Notes: generated by a model from the letters alone, not told the origin. Positions 19,240-30,090 are shown, counted from the stretch's first letter. The stretch: 64,000 bases of DNA from Sphingobacteriia bacterium 24-36-13 (GCA_002281875.1 NCHN01000004.1:53586-117585), one strand, 5' to 3'. Translations and numbers: made by a program.

Positions 19240-21849
19240 TTATCTTATTAAAACAGCAGTCCCCTTTTTGTAAATAATTTTTCCAGTAAAGTCTTTTCCT
19301 TCTGCTTGAAAAATATAAGTTCCAGTGGGTTGTTGTTCTCCATTGTATATTCCATTCCAGCCTTTACCTATTTCATTGGTGCTAAAAATGAGTTGTCCCC
19401 AACGGTTATACAATTTAAAATAAGTTAACTGAGCAATACCAATGGGGATGGGTCTAAGTAAATCATTTTTACCATCTCCATTTGGCGTAAAGCCGGAAGG
19501 AATATAGATATCAGGCCCCCCTTTGTATACCAATACTTTGATGAAATCTTCTCCATAACAACTATTGCCATTATCACTTCTTACCCTGTAAATAATTGAA
19601 TCAATCGTACTACCCAATTGTGCAATAGGATTGGCTATGCTTGGATCAGATAAACCAGTGATAGGAAACCATTGATAAAATTCTCCACCCTTTGCATTTA
19701 ATTGTAGGGGTTGATTGGAACTGACTACGGTATCGTTGCCAGCGAAAATGATGGGTTTGGCTGCAACTTGAACCAAGATGCTATCTGTTACTGTTTTTGG
19801 GCAACCCAATGTATCTGTAACCCGTAAAAAATAGCGCGTTGTTTTAGATGGGGCCACCAAAGGTTGTAAAGAATTTGCATTAAACATATTCAGTGAAGGA
19901 AACCATTGAAACCTGGTACCAGTAATTGTTGCATTCAATTGTAATCGACTCCCAAAACAAATAAGGGTATCGTTACCTAAACTCGCTATAGGATAGGGTA
20001 CTGTTTTAATTACAATACTGTCTCTGTCTTGGCATTTGCCCAAGTTAGCAGTAACAAAATAAGTGGTGTTGCCACTTGGTTTTACAAAAGGATTTTTGAC
20101 AGAAGATATTGTTTCGTTTAATTGATTGGTCCACTGATATTGAAGTGCATCACTTTTAACACGTAACTGAATGGTATCACTCAAACAAATGGTACTATCT
20201 AATCCTGCAGTTACTTTAATAAAAGGCAATACGTTCACCGTGATGGTGTCTTTACTAATGCAACCATTGTTGTTAATGCTTACAATATATTTAGTAGTGT
20301 CTTTGGGATATACCAACACATTAGCCGTATTGGTATTACTGATATTGATATTTGGCTCCCAATTAAATATTCCTGTGCTATTTACATTAATGGGTAAACT
20401 ATCTATGCTACAAATTAAAGTGTCTTTAAAAGGCACTTGTAATAAAGGTTTTTCTGAAACCGATAATGCCCTAGTTAAAGTGTCAATGCAACCTTTAGAA
20501 TCACCCACGATTAATTGCACGGTTTTCAATGAAGGGTTTTGGTATTTATAAGTTGCATTCTTTAAACGGGATGTATCGTTCAATACCGACTCATCTCCAA
20601 AATTCCATTTCCAAAAATTGACGCTTCCATACACAGAGCTACTTAAATCTGAAAAAGTATAGGGGTTTAAAAAACAACTTCCTCCAATATTGAATGCCTA
20701 TTTAAAACCAGGAAAAACCCTTACTTCAACGGTGTCTGAACCAATACAACCCTTAGGTCCAGTTACGGTTAAGAATGCTTTATAAACACCTGTGTCTTTA
20801 TAAGTATGTTGAACAGAACCAGATTGAGGATGGGTATTGTTTAAAGAATCACCAAAGTTCCAAACATAATTGGTAATAGCAGAAGAGTTTGATTCATTTT
20901 CGAAAAAGACCGTAAAATTATCACACTGAATTATTTTATCGGGCAAGTTGGCTTCAATAAAATCACAACCTTGAACCGCCATGATAAAATCTTTGCGATG
21001 CTCTGCAAAGGGCCTTCCATTTCTCCATTCAGTAATGCAAACATTCACCACATAATTTCCAGGAGGGGGAGCAATGCCGCTGATTACGCCAGTAGCTGGA
21101 TCAATGCTAACACTCGACCCAAGCGGTTCGGTACCACTATAGGGCGCGCGATAAGGCAATGGCATTTGAGAAAGCATATTGGGTGGTTGGGTATTGGTAC
21201 CTCCACCTCCACCTGGAGATGTAAACGCATCACAAAAACTATAGGTCAGCGAGTCGCTATCGGGGTCAATGGCGCCAAAATCTAAAGTGAATTTTTTTTG
21301 CGAACAAATTAGTGCAGTATCTTTTACATTAAACTGTGGACTACTATTCGTGCCGCCTGACAAAGCAATACGGCCTGGAATTTTGGTTACATAATTGCTG
21401 CCAACACTTACAGGTACAGATAAGTTTGAAATGAAATCTACCCTGCAACAACCCAATCTAGATAAAGTGTAACCTATTGGGCTATTGGGTAAAACAATGG
21501 AAGCCGAATACAATGCAACTTGATAACAAGCCCCTACATTGCCTACCAAACAAGGGAATGCAGCAGTATTTAAACTAATGGTTGTAACATCAGTAATTCT
21601 TGGCAAAGGCAATGATCTTAAAAGTAAATCTCCTTCATAAATGCCAACAGTAGCTTGTTCTGATTCTAAAGTTGGGCCAGAAGAATTACATTCTCTAAAT
21701 AGTCGCAGAGTAATAGTATAAACACTATTGGCAGCATTAGAAGGATCAGGTCCTGTATAAGTATAATACAGTTCACCCCCTGCAATATGTCTTGCAAATG
21801 AACAAGTACTACTGAGTACCATCAAAAGCAATAACCAATATATTTTCAT
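19240..21849 (-). pseudogene. CHU_C/PKD secreted protein interrupted by an in-frame TAG
   Basis: One reading frame of 870 codons is interrupted only by a TAG at 20698-20700. The upstream part (21849-20698, 383 residues) has the signal peptide, N-terminal domain and PKD domain (YVWNFGDSLNN...YKDTGVYKAFLTVTG) and ends EVRVFPGFK. After the TAG the same frame continues AFNIGGSCFLNPYTF, then WKWNFGDES and a complete CHU_C domain ending KGTAVLIR. The neighbouring paralogue reads EVRIYPGFTPDFTVTGTCYLNEYSF across the same point, so nothing but the stop breaks homology. Translation restart at the internal ATG 20634 is possible but would lack a signal peptide. It could be a recent nonsense mutation, a read error, or readthrough. 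Confidence 0.85.
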
Positions 21850-21850
21850 A

Positions 21851-22672
21851 TTATGGAATCAAATGAATGAACCTAGATAAGTGTTGGTTCATTACCTGGG
21901 GTGCTTCAAGCATGCCCATATGGCCTACACCCTCTATTATCTCAAGATACGATTTAATAGGAACTGTTGCCTGTGCTTGAATATCTGTTAAAGGAGCAGC
22001 AATATCTTCGGGCCCAGCAACAAACAAAATAGGAAATAAAGCCGATTGTAGCACGTCAGTTTTATTGGTTCTTAACATCATTGCTCGGGTATATGCCACT
22101 AATATGGGGGTATCAAACGCTTTACTTTGCTCAATTAATTCTTCAATGGCAGCTGCTTGGGTTTCTTTGAATTTTTTGCCAAACAAATTGGGCATACTTG
22201 TTTTGAAAAAAGTATAGCCACCATTTTCTTCTAGAAACTGAATACTTTTTTCTCTAACAATTTTTTTCTCATCGCTATCAGCATAAGCCGTGCTGTGCAC
22301 CAAGCCTAGAGCAAGTAATTTGGAAGGGTATAATTGGGCAAAGGCCAAACTAATATAGCCTCCCATGCTATGTCCCAACATGATGCAAGCAGTTATATTC
22401 TCTGCAATCAATAATTCATTGATGCTATGGGCCAATGATTCAATGCGCAAATTGGGCAACCATTCTTCTTTTCCTTTAGCAGTGATGATTGATTTTCCTG
22501 AACCAGGTAAGTCTGGAACAATGAGTAAACAATGGGATGCTAAGTAGTCAATTTGATTTTTCCAAATTTGACTGTCTTCCCCATAGCCATGCAATAGAAG
22601 AACCGGTGTTCCCTTACCATAAACGTTATAAGACAGTTGATAATGAGAATGATTAATTTGTTTTTCCTGCAT
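21851..22672 (-). CDS. Alpha/beta hydrolase
   Basis: 273 residues. The oxyanion motif is LLLHGYGEDSQIW (near 26), the nucleophile elbow is GHSMGGYIS (Ser near 100), the acid is probably in FVAGPEDIAAP, and the final His is in EGVGHMGMLEAP. The substrate is unknown; the size and motifs fit esterase/lactonase-type members. Its start overlaps the 3' end of lnt by 20 bases, implying coupled translation. It is followed by the broken CHU_C gene after 1 base. Confidence 0.85.
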   Translation of the reverse strand: MQEKQINHSHYQLSYNVYGKGTPVLLLHGYGEDSQIWKNQIDYLASHCLLIVPDLPGSGKSIITAKGKEEWLPNLRIESLAHSINELLIAENITACIMLGHSMGGYISLAFAQLYPSKLLALGLVHSTAYADSDEKKIVREKSIQFLEENGGYTFFKTSMPNLFGKKFKETQAAAIEELIEQSKAFDTPILVAYTRAMMLRTNKTDVLQSALFPILFVAGPEDIAAPLTDIQAQATVPIKSYLEIIEGVGHMGMLEAPQVMNQHLSRFIHLIP

Positions 22673-24245
22673 GGGTACTTTTTTTGTAGAAGTAAACTAC
22701 AACAAAAAAAGCAGCAAATAGGGCGGCAATTTTAAAGATAATATCTCCATAACGCACATAGAAACTAATGGATTGCTCAGCAGGAATGGCCATTTTAATG
22801 GCGCCTCTTTTATCCCATGCTAAAGATTGTTCTATTTCACCACGAGGATTAATAAATGCAGAGATTCCCGTATTAGCAGATCGAGCAACCCATCTTCTGG
22901 TTTCAATTGCTCTAAGTTTTGCATAGAACAAATGTTGTTGATGACCTGGTGTATTGCCCCACCACCCATCGTTGGTCATGATGGCGAGCATGCTGGCCCC
23001 ACTTTTAACATAGTTGGTTACGTATTCCCCATAAATGCTTTCATAACAAATGATGGGTGCTGCATTTAATTGCGCAATTGGGTCTTTAAAAACAACCGCT
23101 GTGTCAGATACTCCATAGCCTCCAGTTGAACCACCAAACTGTTCAAAAACAGGTGCCATAAATCGTAAAAAAGAAGGAAGTGATTCCACTCCAGGAACTA
23201 GTTTACTTTTATTGTAGTAAACAGGTTCTTGATTGGCACTTAAACTCACTGCTGCATTAAATGCATCATAATAAATTCCGTCATTAGTTTTTCTGGCAGT
23301 TTTAGTAGCTGCAGTAGTTCCATATTGTTTAAAAGTTTCTATACCAGAAATTAATTGAATAGATGGATGCGCTGCTAAAAATTGAAAAATGGGTTGATAA
23401 AATTGATTGCCTTTTATATTGTCTTGCCAATCGGCTGCACTCATAGCGGTTTCTGGCCAAATCACCATAACCGTATTACTGTCAATTGCATTAACCGACA
23501 ATTGAACCAATCTGTTTATTTGATCACCAGTAGTCAATGTTTCAAATTTTTGATAGGGATCAATATTGGGTTGAACAACTACTACATTTGTTTTTTCGGT
23601 TAACTCCGTTTTAGCAGGTAATAATTGTTGGCTGATGATTACCAATAGAGCAATGAATAATACAGCCATACTACTAAAAAACCAGGCCGATTTTTTATTG
23701 GCTTTCTTTAATGAAACCATACTGCGAAAAACAAGGAGGTTTACAATCCATATCAGCAATGATCCACCCCCAACACCCGTGTATTCGTACCATTGAATGT
23801 ATTGGGTGAAAGCGCTTAACCCGTTACCTAACGTAAGCCAAGGCCAACTGATGCTCCAGTTTAAATGAACATATTCAAAAGTTAACCAAAAAACAACCAA
23901 TGCAAAAAGACTGAGCGATTCAGAAAAATACTTCCGCATTTTCATAAATCCCCACCAAGGAATACACATTAAAGTGGTGTTGATTACAATGGCGGCTACT
24001 GCACCAAACCCTGTTGAATTCCAGAGCCACCAAGTAGTGCCTATGTTCCAAATCAATAAACTCAAAGCCACATATCTTAACAGTGGAAAGGATCCAGCTT
24101 TTTGATGGGCCAATAATAATAATGGAACCCAAGCAAATAATAAGCCAATGGTTAAAGCCGTATTTGGCCAAGCACTGGTTAATAACAAACCAGATAAAAG
24201 GCTTAAGGTAAGCGGATGTAAATAAGTCCACTTGTTCAGTGCCAT
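22653..24245 (-). CDS. lnt: Apolipoprotein N-acyltransferase
   Basis: 530 residues. Six or more N-terminal membrane helices (to about 210) precede a periplasmic nitrilase-type domain and one last C-terminal helix. The catalytic triad is visible: Glu in VMVIWPETAMS, Lys in YNKSKLVPGVE and Cys in APIICYESIYGEY. Lnt adds the third acyl chain to lipoproteins in the inner membrane, which fits the many lipoproteins in this window. It lies 9 bases after guaB and overlaps the hydrolase gene by 20 bases, so guaB-lnt-hydrolase look like one operon. Confidence 0.93.
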   Translation of the reverse strand: MALNKWTYLHPLTLSLLSGLLLTSAWPNTALTIGLLFAWVPLLLLAHQKAGSFPLLRYVALSLLIWNIGTTWWLWNSTGFGAVAAIVINTTLMCIPWWGFMKMRKYFSESLSLFALVVFWLTFEYVHLNWSISWPWLTLGNGLSAFTQYIQWYEYTGVGGGSLLIWIVNLLVFRSMVSLKKANKKSAWFFSSMAVLFIALLVIISQQLLPAKTELTEKTNVVVVQPNIDPYQKFETLTTGDQINRLVQLSVNAIDSNTVMVIWPETAMSAADWQDNIKGNQFYQPIFQFLAAHPSIQLISGIETFKQYGTTAATKTARKTNDGIYYDAFNAAVSLSANQEPVYYNKSKLVPGVESLPSFLRFMAPVFEQFGGSTGGYGVSDTAVVFKDPIAQLNAAPIICYESIYGEYVTNYVKSGASMLAIMTNDGWWGNTPGHQQHLFYAKLRAIETRRWVARSANTGISAFINPRGEIEQSLAWDKRGAIKMAIPAEQSISFYVRYGDIIFKIAALFAAFFVVVYFYKKSTHAGKTN

Positions 24246-24254
24246 GGCGATGAA

Positions 24255-25754
24255 TTATTTTCTACTATAGTTAGGCGCTTCCTTGGTAATATCTACATCG
24301 TGTGCATGGCTTTCTTTCATGCCCGCATTGGTGATTTTTACAAAAGTGGCTTTTTGTAAAGTAGGAATATCTTTTGCACCACAGTATCCCATGCCCGATC
24401 TTAAACCACCTACGTATTGATAAATAATTTCACTCAAATTTCCTTTGTAGGCAACACGTCCTTCAATTCCTTCGGGCACATATTTTTTGATATCTGCTTC
24501 TACGTCTTGAAAATAACGATCGCCACTTCCTTGACTCATGGCACCTAAGCTACCCATTCCTCTGTACTCTTTGAACTTTCTGCCTTCATAAATAATGGTA
24601 TCGCCAGGGCTTTCTTCTACACCAGCAAATACACTTCCCATCATGACCATATTGGCACCAGCAGCTAATGCTTTTACCATATCACCAGTATAACGAATAC
24701 CTCCATCTGCAATCACTGGAATGCCTATTGCTTTTAATGCTTTAGTGGCTTCCATGATGGCAGTTAATTGAGGCACGCCAGCACCAGCAACAATTCTTGT
24801 TGTACAAATAGACCCCGGTCCAATCCCTACTTTAACACAATCCGCGCCGGCTTCAGCTAAGGCTTTAGCACCTGCTCCTGTTCCAACATTACCTGCTATA
24901 ATGGGTAATTTCTTAAAGTTTTTTCTAAGTGCTTTTAATGCTTCAATCACTCCCTTGCTATGTCCGTGTGCAGAGTCTAATGTTACAATATCTACACCCA
25001 CATGTTGTAATGCAGCTGCACGATCCATTAAGTCTTTGGTTATACCTAATGCAGCACCCACACGTAATCTGCCAATGCTGTCTTTTACTGCGTGAGGAAA
25101 ATTGCGAATTTGTAAAATATCTCTATAAGTAATTAAGCCAATTAATTTTCCTTGCTTGTTTACGACCGGTAATTTTTCAATTTTATAACGACGAAGAATA
25201 TTCTCCGCTTTTTTCATATCGGTACCTTCAGGAGCAGTCACCAAGTTTTCCTTGGTCATCACTTCTTTTACTTTTTTCTTATAATCTGTTTCGAATCTTA
25301 AATCTCTATTGGTTAAAATACCTACTAGTTTTCCTCCATTGTCTACTACTGGTATACCCCCAATTTTATTTTCTCTCATCAACTTCAAAGCATCACCAAT
25401 AGTAGCATCAATTAATAAAGTGATGGGATCAATGATCATTCCACTTTCGCTTCGCTTTACTTTTCGTACTTGCTCAGCTTGTCTTTCGATGCTCATATTT
25501 TTGTGCAAAATACCTAAGCCACCTTCACGTGCCAATGCAATAGCCAAATTAGCTTCCGTTACAGTGTCCATTGCAGCAGAAAGGATGGGTACATTGATGA
25601 TAATATCCTTGGTTAAATGCGTGCTGATATTTACGTCTCTGGGTAAAATATCGCTGTATGCGGGCATTAAAAGTACATCGTCAAATGTAAGGCCTTCGCC
25701 AAATAATCTAGAGGAGTTGCTACCGTTGGTAGTGCTTTTGAGATTTGTTGCCAT
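24255..25754 (-). CDS. guaB: Inosine-5'-monophosphate dehydrogenase
   Basis: 499 residues. IMPDH oxidises IMP to XMP, the committed step of GMP synthesis. The N-terminal [15 protein letters not shown], two CBS domains (about 105-215), the catalytic Cys loop [17 protein letters not shown] and the flap [11 protein letters not shown] are all present. ATG 25754 is the only sensible start; the next in-frame Met is inside the conserved LLMPAYSD. The promoter (-33 and -7 boxes spaced 21 bases) ends 3 bases before this ATG, so the message should have essentially no 5' leader. It is divergent from the MFS gene. Confidence 0.97.
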   Translation of the reverse strand: MATNLKSTTNGSNSSRLFGEGLTFDDVLLMPAYSDILPRDVNISTHLTKDIIINVPILSAAMDTVTEANLAIALAREGGLGILHKNMSIERQAEQVRKVKRSESGMIIDPITLLIDATIGDALKLMRENKIGGIPVVDNGGKLVGILTNRDLRFETDYKKKVKEVMTKENLVTAPEGTDMKKAENILRRYKIEKLPVVNKQGKLIGLITYRDILQIRNFPHAVKDSIGRLRVGAALGITKDLMDRAAALQHVGVDIVTLDSAHGHSKGVIEALKALRKNFKKLPIIAGNVGTGAGAKALAEAGADCVKVGIGPGSICTTRIVAGAGVPQLTAIMEATKALKAIGIPVIADGGIRYTGDMVKALAAGANMVMMGSVFAGVEESPGDTIIYEGRKFKEYRGMGSLGAMSQGSGDRYFQDVEADIKKYVPEGIEGRVAYKGNLSEIIYQYVGGLRSGMGYCGAKDIPTLQKATFVKITNAGMKESHAHDVDITKEAPNYSRK

Positions 25755-25757
25755 GTG

Positions 25758-25790
25758 CAAAGATAGTAGAAGGGCTAAATTCCATCCAAA
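25758..25790 (-). promoter_or_regulatory. guaB promoter, -33 and -7 boxes
   Basis: On the minus strand TTTG (25790-25787) and TATCTTTG (25765-25758) are separated by exactly 21 bases, the classic Bacteroidota arrangement. The -7 box ends 3 bases before the guaB ATG. Confidence 0.75.
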
Positions 25791-25834
25791 ATTATTTCTG
25801 TTAACTTCGTGCGCAATTATAGCAAGCAGTTAGC

Positions 25835-27019
25835 ATGGAATCCCAATTAATGAATCCCAATCACCGTTTTTTCACTTTTCAGTTTGGGTTACTCTGCGTC
25901 AGTAATTTTCTTTTTTCGGCCAGTTTTAATATGATGATACCTGAATTACCTGGGTATTTAACAAAGATTGGGGGAGCCGAATACAAGGGATTAATCATTG
26001 CCCTATTTACTTTAATGGCGGGTATTTCAAGGCCATTTAGTGGGAAATTAACCGATACTATAGGCAGGGTTCCAGTGATGGTATTTGGTTCATTGGTTTG
26101 TGTGATTTGTAGTTTATTGTATCCAGTACTTACTTCGGTAGCAGGGTTTTTATTATTGCGATTTGTGCATGGATTCTCTACTGGTTTTAAACCAACTGCC
26201 ACTGCAGCTTATGGGGCAGATGTGGTACATGAATCTAGAAGGGGAGAAGCCATGGGGGCATTGGCCATTGGTTATACCATTGGCGCATCAGCAGGACCAA
26301 TGTTGGGAAGCTATTTGGTGAATTATTTCAGCTACGATATCATGTTCTATGTATCGGCGTTTTTAGCTTTAGGATCTGTCATCATTTTATACAATGTAAA
26401 AGAAACCCTGCCAAATGCTGCGCGTTTTAAAGCCATGCATTTAAAAATAAATAGAACAGAAATATTTGATGCATCTGCCATAAGACCAGCGCTAATCACT
26501 TTATTGTTGTGTTTTTCTATTGGAACAGTATTAACAGTCGCACCCGATTTTAGTGAGCACTTAGGCTTACACAACAAAGGAATATTTTTTGCCTTCTTTA
26601 CCGTGGCTTCTTTATTCATTCGATTTGTTGCCGGAAAAATTTCCGACAAATATGGAAGGGTACCCGTATTAATTGGATCTACTGCTGTGTTAGTAATAGC
26701 AATGATTATACTATCCTTATCTCATTCAGTAACCATGATGTTGGTTGGGGCAGTTTTATATGGATTAAGCTGGGGAATTAATAGCCCAGTAATTACTGCA
26801 TGGACGGTAGATTTATGCGAACCTGTTAATCGTGGCAAAGCAATCGCATCTATGTATATTGCTTTAGAAGTGGGTATTGGAACAGGTGCACTTTTTTCGG
26901 GATGGATTTATCATAACGAATCCACTCAATTTATTTATGCTTTTTTAACACCTGCTATTTTAGCCCTTATTGCTTGTGCTTTATTGATTAGGTGGAATAA
27001 TAAGCGGGCATTAGCGTAA
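25835..27019 (+). CDS. MFS transporter
   Basis: 394 residues with about twelve hydrophobic helices. The loop 2-3 signature is GKLTDTIGRVPV and the equivalent between helices 8 and 9 is GKISDKYGRVPVLIG. It belongs to the drug:H+ antiporter or sugar-exporter-like branch, but the substrate cannot be told. The 3' end overlaps the 3' end of convergent dprA by 32 bases. It is divergent from guaB with about 80 bases between the starts. Confidence 0.88.
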   Translation: MESQLMNPNHRFFTFQFGLLCVSNFLFSASFNMMIPELPGYLTKIGGAEYKGLIIALFTLMAGISRPFSGKLTDTIGRVPVMVFGSLVCVICSLLYPVLTSVAGFLLLRFVHGFSTGFKPTATAAYGADVVHESRRGEAMGALAIGYTIGASAGPMLGSYLVNYFSYDIMFYVSAFLALGSVIILYNVKETLPNAARFKAMHLKINRTEIFDASAIRPALITLLLCFSIGTVLTVAPDFSEHLGLHNKGIFFAFFTVASLFIRFVAGKISDKYGRVPVLIGSTAVLVIAMIILSLSHSVTMMLVGAVLYGLSWGINSPVITAWTVDLCEPVNRGKAIASMYIALEVGIGTGALFSGWIYHNESTQFIYAFLTPAILALIACALLIRWNNKRALA

Positions 27020-28070
27020 AGGATTCTCCTGGAAGTACTTGAATAATTTGTTGTAATTCTAACTGAAGAAGCAAACCAGATAAACTACCAATTCCCAGTC
27101 CTGTCAATTGCAACAATTCATCCATCGAAAAAATTTCTTGTTGTTTCATTAGGCTAATTAATCCTTTTTGTGCTGGAGATAACTCAGGAATAGTATTCAC
27201 CCAATTTAATTGTTGCAATAATTCATTGGGGTTGGTATAAATTGTTGCTTTATTTTCTTGAATTAGTTTTAAACAACCCCTGCTTCTTTGATCGGTTATT
27301 TTACCCGGTACAGCAATTACTTCGCGATGGTACTGCGAAGCAAAATCTGCAGTAATCATGCTGCCTCCTTTTAAAGCAGTTTCAACCACCAAAGTGGCAT
27401 CGGCTAAACCAGCCACTACTCTGTTGCGTTTGGGGAAGTTGTATTTCTCTGCAATGGTTTTACAGTTGAATTCGGTTAGGAGCCCACCTTGCTGCAACAT
27501 TTGTTTAGCCAACGGTTTATTAGGTGGCGGATATATTTCATCTAGTCCATGTGCCAATACGCCAATGGTGTTTAATCCATTTACCAATGCAGTTTGATGT
27601 GCAATAGTATCAATACCTAATGCGAGCCCGCTAACAATCAATACGTCTTTGGGTAAACTCTTTAAGCATTCCTCAATCACATAAAAGCCATATTGTGTAG
27701 GCATTCTAGTTCCCACTATGCTTAGAATTTTATTAGCATTTAAATTGACTGTTCCTTTATAATACAATAGGGTAGGCGCATCTGGGCATTCCAATAATTT
27801 TTGTGGATAGTTGGCATCAGTGATAAACAAGGGTGTTATTCGGTGCTTTTGAATAAATGTAAATTCGGCATCCACTAATTGGGGATTATTCCATTGAAGA
27901 ATTTCATTGACTATTTTTTCGCCAATGCCTTTTACTTGTAGCAAGTCCTTTTTAGTAGCACTAAAAATATTTTTTGACAATGTAAACTCTTCCAACAAAA
28001 CCCTTCTAGTGATAGGACCAATGCTTGGAATAAATGTAAGGGCAATATTGTACCAGCAATCCGACTGCAT
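26988..28070 (-). CDS. dprA: DNA-processing protein DprA
   Basis: 360 residues. An N-terminal helix-hairpin-helix/SAM-like part (FIPSIGPITRRVLLEEF) precedes the Rossmann domain with SIVGTRMPTQYGF, VSGLALGIDTIAHQTAL, GVLAHGLDEIYPPPN, FPKRNRVVAGLADATLVVE and ITADFASQYHREVIAVPGK. A C-terminal winged-helix segment follows. DprA loads RecA on incoming single strands in natural transformation. No other competence gene is in view. Confidence 0.95.
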   Translation of the reverse strand: MQSDCWYNIALTFIPSIGPITRRVLLEEFTLSKNIFSATKKDLLQVKGIGEKIVNEILQWNNPQLVDAEFTFIQKHRITPLFITDANYPQKLLECPDAPTLLYYKGTVNLNANKILSIVGTRMPTQYGFYVIEECLKSLPKDVLIVSGLALGIDTIAHQTALVNGLNTIGVLAHGLDEIYPPPNKPLAKQMLQQGGLLTEFNCKTIAEKYNFPKRNRVVAGLADATLVVETALKGGSMITADFASQYHREVIAVPGKITDQRSRGCLKLIQENKATIYTNPNELLQQLNWVNTIPELSPAQKGLISLMKQQEIFSMDELLQLTGLGIGSLSGLLLQLELQQIIQVLPGESFTLMPAYYST

Positions 28071-28126
28071 AAAATACTTTAGACAAAGCTCGTTTTTTGC
28101 TGGCGCGATTGTAGCCGTATAAATAC

Positions 28127-30043
28127 TTAAAGCCCAGTTATTTCCACGGAGGTTCTTCTGTTTTTAGCTCTGCCCTCAGGGCTATCATTGGAAGCAATAG
28201 GTTTGCCACTGCCAAATCCTTGATAGCTTAATCTGTTTTTTTCAATCCCTTGTTCAATTAAATAATTTAGAATAGCTAAAGCTCTATTAGCAGAAAGTTT
28301 TTTATTCTCTTCTTCTTTACCTGTGTTATCGGTATGACCACTTATTTGTACTTGTATGGTATTATTTTCTTTCAGTAGTGCAACCAGTTTATTTAATTCA
28401 ATGGAAGCAGATGCTGGCAACTCCGATGAATTAGAACTGAATTCAATATTCTTGAAAGTGAATGAGGCATTGATTTCTATTGGCTGCAAAGAAATGTTTT
28501 TAACATACACACTGTCTGCTTCTTTATTGGCTAAAGAGTATAATTCAGTGAAAGGCAAATAGCCTTTTCTATTTACTGAAAAAGTATAATCACGCCCAAC
28601 TGGCAAAGTGATAAAATACATACCTGTTTCATCTGTTTGAATTTTCATCAACACCGATTGATCTTGGTTATTGATGAGTTCCACTGACGAAGGTAATTTC
28701 TTGCCATTGCTTTTATCGGTTACAATTCCTTTCAAATACAAAGTTCTAATAGGTCTGATATTACTGCGTAGTGCAAAGCGATACAAGTCTAGTTCTCCCT
28801 TTCCTTCTGCGCGGTCACTGGCATAATAAGCAGTAAGTCCATCTGCAGAAACAGCCAAGCTCCCCTCATTCTCAATGGTATTAATAGGATACCCTAAATT
28901 TTCTGGGATGCCCCATTGCCCCAAATTATTTTTTCTTAGGATAAACAAATCTGTACCTCCATAACCTGGATGACCATCTGAAGTAAAATATAAGGTTTGA
29001 TTGTCAGCATGAATAAAAGGTGCTTGGTCGTCTCCAGGAGTATTAATTTGAGGCCCCATATTTTTAGCTGGTGTCCATTTTCCATTCGGTAATCGTTCGC
29101 TATAATACAAGTCTCTTCCACCAAAACCACCAGGTCTACTACTACTAAAATAAAGGGTTCTTTTATCTGGGCTTAAAGTAGGTGCACTCTCCCAAAATTC
29201 GGTATTGATTGCAGGGCCTAAATTTTCTGGATCACTCCAACCCTGTGGAGTAGCATATGCAATATATAAATCAAAATTATCGTACCCTCTTTCGGCAAAT
29301 CTGCCAGCAAACAACATCCATTCTCCGTCTTGAGAAACAGTAATGGCGCCTTTTTGTGGTTCTTCATTAATATCACCACCAATTGGAATTGCTTTTGAAA
29401 ACTGTTTAGTAACAATTGTGCTCGAATAAAAATCTTCGCGCATATATTTTCCTCTTCTTGTAAATACCAATAAACTATCGGTTACTGTAACAGAAGGATA
29501 GTATTCAGAAAAAGCAGAGTTCACACTATCACCTAAATTTTCAGGAGAAAAATAATAACTAGACAGTTCTTTGTTTTTTGCAGCATAGTCTAAGGCAAAT
29601 TGATAAGTTTTTTTTCTGTAAGCTGCACTTCTAATGCTTTTATCGTTCAGTTTAGGGTTTTCTAAAAACTGATTCACTGCATCTAATGCTGCTTCAAAAT
29701 TACCATTACCAGCAAGATTAATAGAATAGGGTAAATAATAAGTTTTAAAATAAATTGGATCTTTTGCTTTACCCAGTTCATACATTTGCAAAGACCGTTT
29801 GTACTGTTTTAATTCTCCAAATACACCTGCTAAAGAAAGATAGGCATCAATAAAATTGGTGTCCGATTTAATGCAATCTAAAAGGAGTGGAACGGCATTT
29901 CTAAAATCGTCTTCTTTTAATAAGTCTATGGCTTTATCGTATAGGACCAATGCTTTTTTATTTACTTTTTCCGGATCATATTGCTGTGCAAATAAATTGG
30001 ATATGCCAAATAGGGTAATTAATAAGAATAAAGCCTTTTTCAT
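28127..30043 (-). CDS. OmpA-family protein with TPR and PD40 repeats, PorE-like
   Basis: 638 residues. Order of domains: signal peptide, TPR block (about 25-150), PD40/WD-type beta-propeller repeats (about 195-390, e.g. SPDKRTLYFSSSRPGGFGGRDLYYSE and ADNQTLYFTSDGHPGYGGTDLF), a carboxypeptidase-regulatory-like domain (about 420-505) and a C-terminal OmpA peptidoglycan-binding domain (ISGHTDNTGKEEENKKLSANRA). This is the architecture described for PorE, a type IX secretion component, and CHU_C-tagged cargo is encoded 7 kb away. PorE identity is inferred from architecture only, since many Bacteroidota OmpA proteins share it. ATG 30043 is chosen over a TTG. Confidence 0.85.
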   Translation of the reverse strand: MKKALFLLITLFGISNLFAQQYDPEKVNKKALVLYDKAIDLLKEDDFRNAVPLLLDCIKSDTNFIDAYLSLAGVFGELKQYKRSLQMYELGKAKDPIYFKTYYLPYSINLAGNGNFEAALDAVNQFLENPKLNDKSIRSAAYRKKTYQFALDYAAKNKELSSYYFSPENLGDSVNSAFSEYYPSVTVTDSLLVFTRRGKYMREDFYSSTIVTKQFSKAIPIGGDINEEPQKGAITVSQDGEWMLFAGRFAERGYDNFDLYIAYATPQGWSDPENLGPAINTEFWESAPTLSPDKRTLYFSSSRPGGFGGRDLYYSERLPNGKWTPAKNMGPQINTPGDDQAPFIHADNQTLYFTSDGHPGYGGTDLFILRKNNLGQWGIPENLGYPINTIENEGSLAVSADGLTAYYASDRAEGKGELDLYRFALRSNIRPIRTLYLKGIVTDKSNGKKLPSSVELINNQDQSVLMKIQTDETGMYFITLPVGRDYTFSVNRKGYLPFTELYSLANKEADSVYVKNISLQPIEINASFTFKNIEFSSNSSELPASASIELNKLVALLKENNTIQVQISGHTDNTGKEEENKKLSANRALAILNYLIEQGIEKNRLSYQGFGSGKPIASNDSPEGRAKNRRTSVEITGL

Positions 30044-30090
30044 TGGCAACAAGTTCGTAAAAATAATAACCCATTGTTGTTAAAAATAAC

